In this document: positions 46,601-54,710 of the stretch, piece after piece
Layout: each line of letters starts with the position of its first letter
Position numbering within the stretch: the first letter of the stretch is position 1
Assembly (NCBI GenBank): GCA_002162925.1
Contig: MABC01000030.1
Span: forward strand, 62,001 to 126,000
Direction: 5' to 3'
DNA: 64,000 nt
Source: Thalassotalea sp. 42_200_T64
GTDB taxonomy: Bacteria; Pseudomonadota; Gammaproteobacteria; Enterobacterales; Alteromonadaceae
Notes under the pieces: generated by a model
Told to the model about the DNA's origin: nothing
The model's input: only the letters and a program-made list of their open reading frames with translations
The model's database searches: none
Position numbers and translations under genes: made by a program

Positions 46601-48439
46601 CATATTCGTTTGCAAGTGGCATTTAACCACATGCACATTTTTATCGACCCTACGCCCAATGCAACAACCAGTTACCCAGAGCGTGAACGTTTATTCAATT
46701 TACCCGGTTCAAGCTGGGAAGATTACAATCAGCAGTTAATCTCAGCAGGTGGTGGTTTGTTCTCTCGTGCGGCGAAATCGATTAAGTTAACGCCACAAAT
46801 TAAAAAGATGCTTGGCACTCAAAAGGCAAGTATGTCGCCTAATGAGTTAATTCAGGCGGCGTTAATGATGAAAGTCGACTTATTCTGGAATGGTGGTATT
46901 GGCACCTACATTAAAAGCTCGAAAGAAAGTCATCAAGAAGTTGGCGACAGAGCCAATGATGTTTTACGCGTAGACGGTAAAGACGTGCAAGCGCGAGTGA
47001 TCGGCGAAGGTGGTAACTTAGGTTGTACGCAACTTGGTCGTATTGAATATGCCGCCAATGGCGGCCGAATGAATACCGACTTTGTCGATAATGTTGGTGG
47101 TGTCGATTGTTCGGATAACGAAGTTAACATTAAAATATTGTTAAACGGTTTAGTGGCAAACGGTGATTTAACCACCAAGCAACGTAATCAGTTGCTGTAC
47201 GATATGACTGATGAAGTGGAAATCATCGTTTTAGAAGATTGTTACCGTCAAACTCATTCAATTTCGGTGTCAGAGTCACGTGGTGCAAGCAAGTTAAAAG
47301 AGCAATTACGTTTTATTCACCGTTTAGAGCGTGAAGACAAGCTGGATCGGGCACTAGAATTTATTCCTAATGATGAAGAGATTGCTGAACGTATGGCCAA
47401 TGGCGTAGGTTTAACTCGTCCTGAAATCTCGGTCTTGGTTGCTTACGGCAAAATGGTGTTAAAAGAACAGCTCGTTCTTGATGACATTACCAATGACAGT
47501 TACCTGGGCAAATTATTGCCGAGTGCGTTCCCGGTTAAATTGCAAGAGAACTATGCGGAACAAATGCAAGAGCATCCGCTAAAAGCAGAAATTATTGCCA
47601 CTCGTTTGGCCAATGATTTGTGTAATTACATGGGCGCCAACTTTGTATACCGTATGCAGGAAGAAACCGGTGCATCGGCTGCAGAAATTGTGAAAAGTTG
47701 GGCGGTGAGTGCCGAGATCTTTGAACTTGATTCGATTTGGCGACAAATTGAAGCTTTGGACAATCTGATCTCTGCCGACATTCAAACCGATATGCTGCAT
47801 GAAATGCGTCGCACCGTACGTCGTGCTACGCGGTGGTTCTTGCGTCATCGCAATAAAGCGTTAAGCATTGAAGAAAGTATTGAGTTCTATCGTCCTACGT
47901 TTAAAGTTCTGTCGAACAAACTCGACAGCTTCTTAGTCGATGCCGAAGCTCGAGAGTTGAGTGTGTTAAAAGATAGATTGTTGAAAGACAAGGTACCGGC
48001 AAAAATTGCGGCCAGGATCTCACAACTTTCAACACTGTTCTCAGCCATGGATATTGCCCAGGTAGCTTGTAGCGATAGCCGTTCAGTAGAATTGGTATCT
48101 GAGTTGTACTTTAGCGTTGGTGTGCGTTTAGATCTACACTGGTTCTTAGATCAAATTACTCAGCAACCGGTAGAAAACCATTGGCAAGCACTGGCTCGTG
48201 CCTCTTTTAGAGAAGAGTTAGATTGGCAACAACGTTCAATAACCTCAGTCATTTTACGTGGTAGCCCAGACAGTAAAGACATTGATGAAATGTTTGAAAA
48301 CTGGAGACTTCAAAGTGAGCACCCATTAGAACGCTGGCAGCAAATATTGGCCGACTTTAGAACCACTAAGGCGCATGAGTTTGCCAAGTTCTCCGTAGGT
48401 TTGCGTGAGTTAATGATGTTGTCACATCATAACGATTAA
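43607..48439 (+). CDS. gdhB: NAD-specific glutamate dehydrogenase, large (1610-residue) type
   Basis: The large NAD-dependent enzyme oxidises glutamate to 2-oxoglutarate and ammonia and is mainly catabolic. It is full length for the ~180 kDa class, as in Pseudomonas GdhB. The first ~700 residues carry ACT-like regulatory modules. The catalytic domain follows, with RGGKVARGGLRWSDRREDFR, VPVGAKGGFYCKQLP containing the substrate lysine, and the NAD-binding region TCLAVGDMAGDVFGNGMLLS. The C-terminal helical domain (about 1200-1610) is complete. It is monocistronic, with a terminator on each side. Relatives are often activated by arginine or aspartate; that cannot be judged here. Confidence 0.95.
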   Translation: MALLDNKSSVLFKNVAKLIHQKVPASTAALLEHFTSLLYSNISKDDLAGRNDSDVYGATLSLWKALNTQQQDKAFIRVLNPEVSKHGWKSSHTVIEVITPDMPFLVDSTRMALNRMGLSPHLILNCPMKIVRDYNGAITDLAAGNEKLKDSHSETIFFIEIDRLSQQSQIDNLTEELHSVYQDVLLTVSDWQPMCQKFEQTIKGLDSAKKHVEDTEFDEAKEFLKWVGNNNFTFMGYRSYSVNKLKGDVALEARLDTSLGLLKNSAGTAQRLISKYSQSARELALGKNLLILTKTNSRSRVHRPAHLDYIGVKQFDSKGNIILEERFVGLFGSAFYNDSALNLPIIRNKVKRICDNSGFAPGSHSYKTLINILETFPRDEILQSNEDELITTVKGVLQMQERDVTGLFVRRDAFNRFYSCMVYVPRERYNTKLRMETQDILQKAFGSEREVEFNTFFSESVQARTHYIVRVDSTKADIDVKEIERNLNEAARSWDDKFSDALRTNKGEVLGKALSQKYSSFPQSYKDEVLPGTAIVDIEKLEAVSAETPLEMLFYQPLEEKTDSRFVKLKLFHKGEPLHLSDVLPMLENFGLRIIGESPYMVRDSKGEMCWILDFSMLLTSNKAFNLELAQNLFQDAFARVWHGDLEDDGFNRLILGAGLAGREVSILRAYAKYQQQIGSTFSQSYIESTFTRYPNFADLLIELFELKFTPNSKSTAKAVAKVMDNIEHSLDNVASLDDDRIIRRYVELINATVRTNYFQSNEQGKDKTYISFKMLPEHISDMPKPLPKYEIFVYSPQLEGVHLRGGKVARGGLRWSDRREDFRTEVLGLVKAQQVKNTVIVPVGAKGGFYCKQLPVNGSRNEIFEAGRECYKTFIRALLDITDNIVGGEVVHPENVVRLDEDDTYLVVAADKGTATFSDTANGIADDYGFWLGDAFASGGSVGYDHKKMGITAKGAWESVKRHFREIGINCQTTDFTCLAVGDMAGDVFGNGMLLSKHIRLQVAFNHMHIFIDPTPNATTSYPERERLFNLPGSSWEDYNQQLISAGGGLFSRAAKSIKLTPQIKKMLGTQKASMSPNELIQAALMMKVDLFWNGGIGTYIKSSKESHQEVGDRANDVLRVDGKDVQARVIGEGGNLGCTQLGRIEYAANGGRMNTDFVDNVGGVDCSDNEVNIKILLNGLVANGDLTTKQRNQLLYDMTDEVEIIVLEDCYRQTHSISVSESRGASKLKEQLRFIHRLEREDKLDRALEFIPNDEEIAERMANGVGLTRPEISVLVAYGKMVLKEQLVLDDITNDSYLGKLLPSAFPVKLQENYAEQMQEHPLKAEIIATRLANDLCNYMGANFVYRMQEETGASAAEIVKSWAVSAEIFELDSIWRQIEALDNLISADIQTDMLHEMRRTVRRATRWFLRHRNKALSIEESIEFYRPTFKVLSNKLDSFLVDAEARELSVLKDRLLKDKVPAKIAARISQLSTLFSAMDIAQVACSDSRSVELVSELYFSVGVRLDLHWFLDQITQQPVENHWQALARASFREELDWQQRSITSVILRGSPDSKDIDEMFENWRLQSEHPLERWQQILADFRTTKAHEFAKFSVGLRELMMLSHHND

Positions 48440-48447
48440 AACCTGTA

Positions 48448-48482
48448 ATACCAATCCGTATAATGCTTATACGGAATGGTAT
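48448..48482. repeat. Short palindrome related to the 48-base family (copy 3)
   Basis: ATACCAATCCGTATAA and TTATACGGAATGGTAT pair around TGC with one mismatch. It shares the ATACCAA/TGGTAT ends with the two 48-base palindromes but lacks their AATTTATTG-CT centre. It lies just after gdhB. Confidence 0.65.
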
Positions 48483-48520
48483 AAGTTGTTGACTCTACAG
48501 TTAACCGTTAATTAATGATA

Positions 48521-48546
48521 AACTCCCCGCTTAGGGGAGTTTTTTA
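48521..48546 (+). terminator. Intrinsic terminator of gdhB
   Basis: AACTCCCC and GGGGAGTT pair around a short loop and are followed by TTTTTATTT. Confidence 0.85.
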
Positions 48547-48601
48547 TTTCTAGCGACAAAAATCAGACAGAACAACATAAAAACTTTAATTACCAAAACT
48601 A

Positions 48602-48649
48602 ATACCAAGTCCGTTAATTTATTGCTCAATAAATTAACGGACTTGGTAT
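48602..48649. repeat. 48-base perfect palindrome, copy 2, in the pyrD leader
   Basis: Same plan as 9319-9366: 23-base perfect arms, CT centre, ATACCAA ends and AATTTATTG inner part. The intervening seven bases are GTCCGTT instead of TCCCGAC, and the opposite arm is changed to match. It ends 19 bases before the pyrD ATG, so it would fold directly upstream of the ribosome-binding site. Confidence 0.85.
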
Positions 48650-48668
48650 ATAACTAAATTAGGTCATC

Positions 48669-49679
48669 ATGCTTTATTCAATCGCTCGTAACTTGCTATT
48701 TAAGCTAAGTGCTGAACAGGCACACGAATTTACCATCTACATGCTAAAACTTCCCGCTTCTTTCGCCTTAAAAGGCTTATATGGCGCACAAGTAAAAGAT
48801 AAACCGGTAGAAGTGATGGGGATCAAATTTCCTAATCCGGTCGGTTTAGCTGCGGGTCTTGATAAAAACGGTGAGTGTATTAATGGCTTTGCTGCCATGG
48901 GATTTGGCTTTGTTGAAATTGGCACGGTAACACCACGTCCACAACCGGGCAACCCAAAACCTCGTATTTTCCGTTTACCAGCAGCCGATGCCATTATTAA
49001 TCGTATGGGGTTTAATAACCACGGCGTTGATTATTTGGTTAATCAGGTGAAAAAAGCCAATTTTAACGGTGTGCTCGGTATTAACATCGGTAAAAACAAA
49101 GACACTACGGAAGAAAATGCCAAAGAAGATTACATCCATTGTATGCAAAAGGTGTATCAACACGCGTCTTACATTACGGTAAATATTTCATCACCGAATA
49201 CCCCCGGCCTTAGGGATTTACAGTATGGTGACGCGCTTAATGAGCTGTTAAGTGCATTAAAAACTGAACAGAAGGCCTTAGCGGCTAAGCACGGTAAATA
49301 TGTTCCAATCACAGTTAAAATAGCTCCAGATTCAACCGAAGAAGAAATTAATGGTATCGCTGAATGCTTATTAGCGAATGAAATTGATGGTGTCATTGCA
49401 ACCAACACCACGTTAAGTCGTGAAGGTGTAGAAAACCTGGAACATGGTAGCGAAATGGGCGGTTTAAGTGGTCAGCCGGTAAAAGACAAAAGCACTACCG
49501 TTATCAAACAACTTGCCAAAGCACTGGACGGTAAAATGCCAATTATTGGTGTTGGTGGCATAAACAGTGTTGCTGCAGCACAAGAAAAGCTGGCAGCAGG
49601 TGCTAGCTTAGTACAAGTGTATACCGGCTTTATTTATGAAGGCCCGAAACTAATCAAAGATATTGTTGATAGCTTATAA
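48669..49679 (+). CDS. pyrD: Dihydroorotate dehydrogenase (quinone), class 2
   Basis: PyrD oxidises dihydroorotate to orotate in pyrimidine synthesis and passes electrons to quinone at the inner membrane. The 336 residues show the N-terminal membrane-associating helices ([20 protein letters not shown]), [20 protein letters not shown], the catalytic serine in [16 protein letters not shown], and the FMN phosphate-binding IIGVGGINS. Length and motifs match E. coli PyrD (336). A perfect palindrome stands immediately upstream of the AGGT ribosome-binding site, so translation may depend on how it folds. A terminator follows. Confidence 0.96.
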   Translation: MLYSIARNLLFKLSAEQAHEFTIYMLKLPASFALKGLYGAQVKDKPVEVMGIKFPNPVGLAAGLDKNGECINGFAAMGFGFVEIGTVTPRPQPGNPKPRIFRLPAADAIINRMGFNNHGVDYLVNQVKKANFNGVLGINIGKNKDTTEENAKEDYIHCMQKVYQHASYITVNISSPNTPGLRDLQYGDALNELLSALKTEQKALAAKHGKYVPITVKIAPDSTEEEINGIAECLLANEIDGVIATNTTLSREGVENLEHGSEMGGLSGQPVKDKSTTVIKQLAKALDGKMPIIGVGGINSVAAAQEKLAAGASLVQVYTGFIYEGPKLIKDIVDSL

Positions 49680-49705
49680 GCGCGTTGCAGACAAAATACC
49701 AAATT

Positions 49706-49730
49706 AGGGATCTATATGATCCCTTTTTAT
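49706..49730 (+). terminator. Intrinsic terminator of pyrD
   Basis: AGGGATC and GATCCCT pair around TATAT, followed by TTTTATTTTT. Confidence 0.8.
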
Positions 49731-49788
49731 TTTTCTATATATTTTAATGTAACCGTAGTTGGATGATAGATTAAAGATACTCTAGCAA

Positions 49789-50053
49789 CTGAGTATAGAA
49801 AAAGTGAGCCTAAATCATCATAAAACTAGATGGAAATACCACTTTCTGAACTTGTTTCAGAATATCTATGGGGCCGCTCAGTTACAACCAGAAGTAGAAA
49901 AAAGCACCGTCATCCTTGAGGAGCATAAGCGACATCAGGGATCTCACGAAAAGCTCAGGTGGTTTGGATAGGTAAGCTTACTGAGTGAAAGCAGGCTTTG
50001 TTTAGAAACACGTTATGAATTACGGAGGTCCCGCATCAAGTGCGGGATGACGG
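49789..50053. repeat. Composite repeat with GTCATCC/GGATGAC inverted pair
   Basis: In order it contains CTGAGTATAGAAAAA (49789-49803), CTGAACTTGTTTCAG (49846-49860), CCGTCATCC (49907-49915) and an inverted GGAGGTCCCGCA...TGCGGGATGACGG hairpin (50024-50053). Read on the minus strand, the first three are the modules of 1801-1935 in the same order. It fills most of the 415-base pyrD-usp gap. No gene is seen in it. Confidence 0.6.
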
Positions 50054-50094
50054 CGCAATTTTTAGTGTTTAGTTGTAACCACCCCATTTATAGA

Positions 50095-51068
50095 TCAGAT
50101 CTGAATAGAGTTTTCCAGCGTAACAGGTGTCGTAAATTCCTTTGGTTTAATTGCTAAAATTGAACAATCAATTTGCATCAGAATATTTTCTGCAGTGTTG
50201 CCTATGAAAAAGCCTGAAATACCTGTTCGGGCAACAGTGCCCATGACAAGAATATCAGCGTTGACTTTTTGGGCGAGTAAAGGGATTTCTTCCTTTGGCA
50301 TCCCTTTTTTTAAATGCAGTTGCGGCTTGAGGTATTCAAGAGCATCTCTTCCTACTTCATTTGTCAGTATATTTAAACTTTTTTTATGTTTTTGTTTCAC
50401 TTCTTCGGCATAAGAAATGACTTCATCATTAGGAAACATTATATAAACTCTTTCCATTAGATCTTCTCCAATGATTTGAGATACGTGTACTATATGGAGA
50501 GCCGCGGATTCAGACAATGCTAAAGAATTAGCCATTTCAAGGATCTGAACATTTAGCAAGTGTCTAGATTTTAGTTCTTTTTCTGGATAGTTATTATCAA
50601 CTCCACCGCTGCTAGTATGCATCGATAAGGCGTTGGTGCCTTTGATTTTACGAGCCAAACTGGGCAGGGGCACTTTCTGATTATGTGCATATCATCACTT
50701 TCAATTTTTTGATCAAAATGTCGGTTACTCTTGCTTGTTTTTATAACAAGATCATGGTTATTACGAATAACTTCACGAATAATTTCTAAGAATGGTCTAC
50801 CAACTAATATTTTCGATTGAGCTACAATATTTTCATACTTGGATTGAATTATATTTTCTAGTTTTGATTTATGCTCATCAACTATTTTCGATTGCAGCTC
50901 GTGGTGAGATAAAAATTGACCAACTAATGGTGAGGACGATACGTCGTCGATTACTTCAACAATGGTAAGAAGGGCTTGGTTGTTGTTCGCTAACGCCACA
51001 GCACGATCCACGAGTTCTTGACAATCAAAGCTGGAAACAACACACAGAATATTTTTAAATCTTTTCAT
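50095..51068 (-). pseudogene. Tandem-domain universal stress protein (UspE-like), frameshifted
   Basis: The first half starts at ATG 51068 (MKRFKNILCVVSSFDCQELV) and holds one Usp domain to CPCPVWLVKSKAPTPYRCILAAV. The second Usp domain, beginning VDNNYPEKELKSRHLLN and ending MGTVARTGISGFFIGNTAEN..., is in another frame. A single lost base near 50601, probably T from an expected GTGGATGTTGAT, joins them into a normal protein of about 323 residues. The C-terminal GNTAE loop of ATP-binding Usp domains is intact. It lies 32 bases downstream of the last antiporter gene and is probably co-transcribed. The lesion could be a sequence error; if real, the second half is lost. Confidence 0.75.
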
Positions 51069-51100
51069 TTCGCAATCCTCTATATTTATTTGTACCTACT

Positions 51101-52801
51101 TTATTGAATAAAGCTAAGAAATAAATAAGTTGCTAGCACTACTGCGACCCACATAGCCATACTTCCTGACGGATAATTTCGTGAAAGCAAGCTGCTCAGT
51201 CGATTATTCTTTGCTGCGATATAAGTTAAGCACATAGTTAATTTTAGCTTAAACTCTTGCCGTAATCTGCGATCATTTTGCCAAATGATGGTAAACATAG
51301 TTTGCAACGCTCTTGGAAATGCGCGGCGATACAGCCAATCGAAATCTAAATTGGTTGAGCGAAGTTCAGGAGGGTACATCCCTTTGAGGTTCAGCCAGAC
51401 AAAAGCTAACGCTGAATAAAACAGTAACTGAGTCTGGGCTAGTACATGGGTTGTATCATAAGGGTTGTAAGTAGTCTCATACGGCAATAAGGCATATAAT
51501 CCTTGCGGGTAGATGCCAATGGCGATACACAGACTAGCAGCTATCGCCATTGCCAATAACATATTTTTAGGGGGATCGTTTGCTCGAATGCCAGAATCGT
51601 GGGCGAAGAAGGCGAAATAGGGGATTTTTATCCCTGCATGATGAAATACACCAGCAGAGGCAAACAATAACATTAGCCATATCCAGTCAAACCCTTCTGC
51701 AAGTGCCGCAGACATAATCATCGATTTACTGACAAAGCCGCTAAACAGAGGGAAAGCGGAAATGGATGCCGCACCTACAATACAGAGTATCGTGGTTTTT
51801 GGCATCGTTTTGTATAAACCACCAAGTTCAGAGCCATGGATCCGCCCGGTCATGTGCAATACTGCCCCCATAGACATAAATAATAAGCCCTTAAAAATCA
51901 CATCATTAAAGGCATGAGCTACTGCGCCATTGATAGCAAGCGCAGTGCCGATACCGATGCCGACCACCATGAAGCCCAATTGGTTTATCAGGCTATAGGC
52001 CAATACCCGGCGTAAATCATTTTCAATGACAGCAAAAAATATTGGGAAACAGGTCATGGCAGCACCAATATATACCAGTAACTCAGTCCCCGGATATGCA
52101 CGTGCAAGCGCATAAACGGCCACTTTCGTGGTGAATGCACTGAGAAAGACTGTTCCGGTCACGGTCGCTTCAGAATAGGCATCAGTTAACCAGTTATGGA
52201 CCATAGGAAAAGCACACTTGATACCAAATGCGATGAAAATAAGCCATCCTGAAACACTATCTAACCCAATATAACCAAACTCTAATGTGTTGTTTTCAGT
52301 GAAGTAAAAAAGAGTCCCTGCAAGGAGGATTACACCCGATAAAACTTGAATGATGAGATAGCGCATCCCGGTAACATAGGAACGCTGTGTTCTGCGTGCC
52401 CAAATAAGAAACACTGAAGTAATAGCTAACAACTCCCAGAAAATGAATAAAGTTAACAAGTCACCGGCAAACACAGCGCCCAAACCGCTGCCAACATACA
52501 TCATGGCTGCCACTTGTTGCATGGTATCGCGAAGATGTAACGAGTAAATAATGCCAATCAGTGCAGCAAGGTGAAATACATAGCCAAACATCAAACTTAA
52601 CTTATCTACACGGTAAGGAATAAGTTGATAATCAAACAAGGAAAATTGCAGATGAATGCCTTCTGGTATCATCCCTAGATGTACTGCACTGGCAATGGGA
52701 ATTGCCATCATTATCACGCCACGCAACTTGCTGCGAGTGAGTAATACAAATAATGCACCGATATAAAAGGGCATAAAAGGTGGGAGCTCAATCATCCACA
52801 T
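51101..52801 (-). CDS. Mrp-type antiporter subunit D homologue, third copy (proton-pumping NuoM/N-like)
   Basis: A 566-residue membrane protein of the complex I ND2/ND4/ND5-related family. The conserved glutamate of the fifth segment is in FIFWELLAITSVF, and the lysine pair in FGIKCAFPMVHNWL and AFTTKVAVYAL; DLRRVLAYSLINQLGFMVVG is the broken-helix region. A long C-terminal extension with a charged amphipathic stretch (WLYRRAFPRALQTMFTIIWQ, then QNDRRLRQEFKLKL) is unlike the two other D proteins. It starts 14 bases inside the small upstream gene, so it is coupled to it. It is the last antiporter gene, before the damaged usp gene. Confidence 0.88.
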   Translation of the reverse strand: MWMIELPPFMPFYIGALFVLLTRSKLRGVIMMAIPIASAVHLGMIPEGIHLQFSLFDYQLIPYRVDKLSLMFGYVFHLAALIGIIYSLHLRDTMQQVAAMMYVGSGLGAVFAGDLLTLFIFWELLAITSVFLIWARRTQRSYVTGMRYLIIQVLSGVILLAGTLFYFTENNTLEFGYIGLDSVSGWLIFIAFGIKCAFPMVHNWLTDAYSEATVTGTVFLSAFTTKVAVYALARAYPGTELLVYIGAAMTCFPIFFAVIENDLRRVLAYSLINQLGFMVVGIGIGTALAINGAVAHAFNDVIFKGLLFMSMGAVLHMTGRIHGSELGGLYKTMPKTTILCIVGAASISAFPLFSGFVSKSMIMSAALAEGFDWIWLMLLFASAGVFHHAGIKIPYFAFFAHDSGIRANDPPKNMLLAMAIAASLCIAIGIYPQGLYALLPYETTYNPYDTTHVLAQTQLLFYSALAFVWLNLKGMYPPELRSTNLDFDWLYRRAFPRALQTMFTIIWQNDRRLRQEFKLKLTMCLTYIAAKNNRLSSLLSRNYPSGSMAMWVAVVLATYLFLSFIQ

Positions 52802-53159
52802 TGTGACCCTCTATTTTAGGGAGAAATTTTTTCTTAACGTTTTCTCTACTATTACTCACGTCATCACCATGGGGTATTGCTTTATCATCCATGCTTTCAT
52901 TGTCCATAGTTTCATTGGCATAGTAGTCTTCTTCTCGCATCAAAAACGTTCGCATCCAGGTAGCAACACGTACCAGAACAACGCAAGTGACAAAACCATA
53001 AAGGGGATAAAAGCCCCAAAGATTTTCCCCGCTGTGACTAACATCACGATGGATGAAAAAATCTAAAATAAACAATAAAATACAGCAGCTATAAAGAAGG
53101 TATAATAATCGCTTTATGTTTTTAGGATGATCGAATAGGTATTTTTTCTCATCTTTCAT
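52788..53159 (-). CDS. Small membrane protein within the Mrp antiporter cluster
   Basis: A 123-residue protein with two membrane segments (about 18-35, LLYLLYSCCILLFILDFF, and 50-68, LYGFVTCVVLVRVATWM), followed by a charged, acidic tail rich in Asp, Asn and Glu. It lies between two D-type subunit genes, three bases after one and overlapping the next by 14 bases, so it is an integral part of the operon. I do not recognise it among the standard MrpA-G subunits. The position suggests an extra structural subunit, perhaps joining two D proteins. Coding is well supported by the overlap. Confidence 0.8.
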   Translation of the reverse strand: MKDEKKYLFDHPKNIKRLLYLLYSCCILLFILDFFIHRDVSHSGENLWGFYPLYGFVTCVVLVRVATWMRTFLMREEDYYANETMDNESMDDKAIPHGDDVSNSRENVKKKFLPKIEGHNVDD

Positions 53160-53162
53160 GAA

Positions 53163-54710
53163 TTATTCCCTACTGCTCAAAACAGCCGAGGCCAACTCAA
53201 ATAAAGGTTGCGGATAAATAAATAAAGCCAAGCAAGCTAAAGTGGTAATCACAATGGCAATGAGTGATGGCAGAGGCGCTTCTTGTATTGGTATTGCGGT
53301 CAATATATTTGCAGAAGATGTCGCTTTCTTAGAATATTTATTCGCTTTTTTATTCGCTTTTTTATTCGACTCTCTATTAGAGCTGAGATCTGGGAAAAAT
53401 GCGTGAAAGGGGAGCGGTAATAAGTAAGCAATGTTAATTAAAGAACTAAGCATTAACACCACCATTAAAAGCCATTGCTCGGTTTCAATTGTCGCCATCA
53501 TTAAAAACCACTTGCTCCACGTTCCCCCAGTAGGGGGAACGCCAATGATACTGAGACTGGCAATAAAAAATGCGAACATTGTCAGTGGCATTTGTCGGCC
53601 AATACCGCGCATTTCGCTTATTTTTGATTTATCTAAGCTAACTAAAATAGCACCCGCACAAAAAAACAAAGTGATTTTACCAAACGCATGCATGGCAATA
53701 TGCATGGAACTACCAATAATACCAGACGAAGTCGCCAACAAAGCGCCAATAGTGATATAACCTAATTGGCTGACGGTTGAATAGGCCAACCTTGCTTTTA
53801 AATTATCTTGTTTCATCGCAACAAGTGAAGCAAGCAACACAGAGGCTCCTGCTAAATAGAGTAAAAATTGGGTGGTTGGTAATACCGACAGCAAATCCAG
53901 GCCAAAAATAAAAACACATATTTTTAGAATGCTAAAAACACCGGCCTTTACCACGGCAACTGCATGTAAAAGTGCACTTACAGGAGTTGGTGCAATCATA
54001 GCCGCGGGTAGCCAGCGATGAAAAGGCATAATCGCAGCTTTACCAATACCAAAAATGAACAACACTAGCAGAGTACCTGCTATGATTTTATCAACATCCG
54101 CACTAAAAATACCGCCGAGTTTAAAATCTAATGTACCAGCAACAAACCAGGTACTGACGATAGCTAACAGAAAAAACACGATTGACGTGCTAAGCAGAAT
54201 GCCGAGATAAGTTCGGCCAGCCTTTTTGGCGTTTTCGGTGCCTGCGTGAGTCACTAAAGGATAAGTCGATAAGGTCAATAGTTCATAAAAAATAAACAAG
54301 GTAAACAGATTCGCTGCAAAAGCAAGGCCTACCGCTGCACCAATGGCAATGGCAAAACAACTATAAAAACGGGTTTGATTTTTTTCTTGATGACAGCGCA
54401 TATAACCAATGGCATAACAGCTAGTGACTAGCCAGAGGAAACTGGCAATTAAAGCGAACAACATGCCAAGTGGCTCAATATCAAAACTTACTGTTAAACC
54501 GGGTAAAAGCTCCCACCAGAAAACACGGATAGTGGCTCCCAAAGAGAGTCCTTGATATAGATTAACCATTAAATAGATCAATATTAAACAGCTTGTGATA
54601 GTTACACCTTCCCGAAGGTTTGGTATATGTCCAGTAGCAACAATCGCTAAAGTCGCCGATAAGGGGACAATAATAGATAGTTGCAACATCAGCTCTAAAG
54701 ATAGGTTCAT
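53163..54710 (-). CDS. Mrp-type antiporter subunit D homologue, second copy
   Basis: A 515-residue NuoM/N-like membrane protein. The key glutamate is in FIFYELLTLSTYPL and the lysine of the seventh segment in GIGKAAIMPFHRWLPAAM, followed by VAVVKAGVFSILK. DNLKARLAYSTVSQLGYITIG is the usual broken-helix signature. Towards the end it has a hydrophilic stretch with repeated lysines (residues about 440-460, KKANKKANKYSKK) not typical of MnhD. It overlaps the preceding D gene by four bases. All charged residues needed for proton movement are retained. Confidence 0.88.
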   Translation of the reverse strand: MNLSLELMLQLSIIVPLSATLAIVATGHIPNLREGVTITSCLILIYLMVNLYQGLSLGATIRVFWWELLPGLTVSFDIEPLGMLFALIASFLWLVTSCYAIGYMRCHQEKNQTRFYSCFAIAIGAAVGLAFAANLFTLFIFYELLTLSTYPLVTHAGTENAKKAGRTYLGILLSTSIVFFLLAIVSTWFVAGTLDFKLGGIFSADVDKIIAGTLLVLFIFGIGKAAIMPFHRWLPAAMIAPTPVSALLHAVAVVKAGVFSILKICVFIFGLDLLSVLPTTQFLLYLAGASVLLASLVAMKQDNLKARLAYSTVSQLGYITIGALLATSSGIIGSSMHIAMHAFGKITLFFCAGAILVSLDKSKISEMRGIGRQMPLTMFAFFIASLSIIGVPPTGGTWSKWFLMMATIETEQWLLMVVLMLSSLINIAYLLPLPFHAFFPDLSSNRESNKKANKKANKYSKKATSSANILTAIPIQEAPLPSLIAIVITTLACLALFIYPQPLFELASAVLSSRE

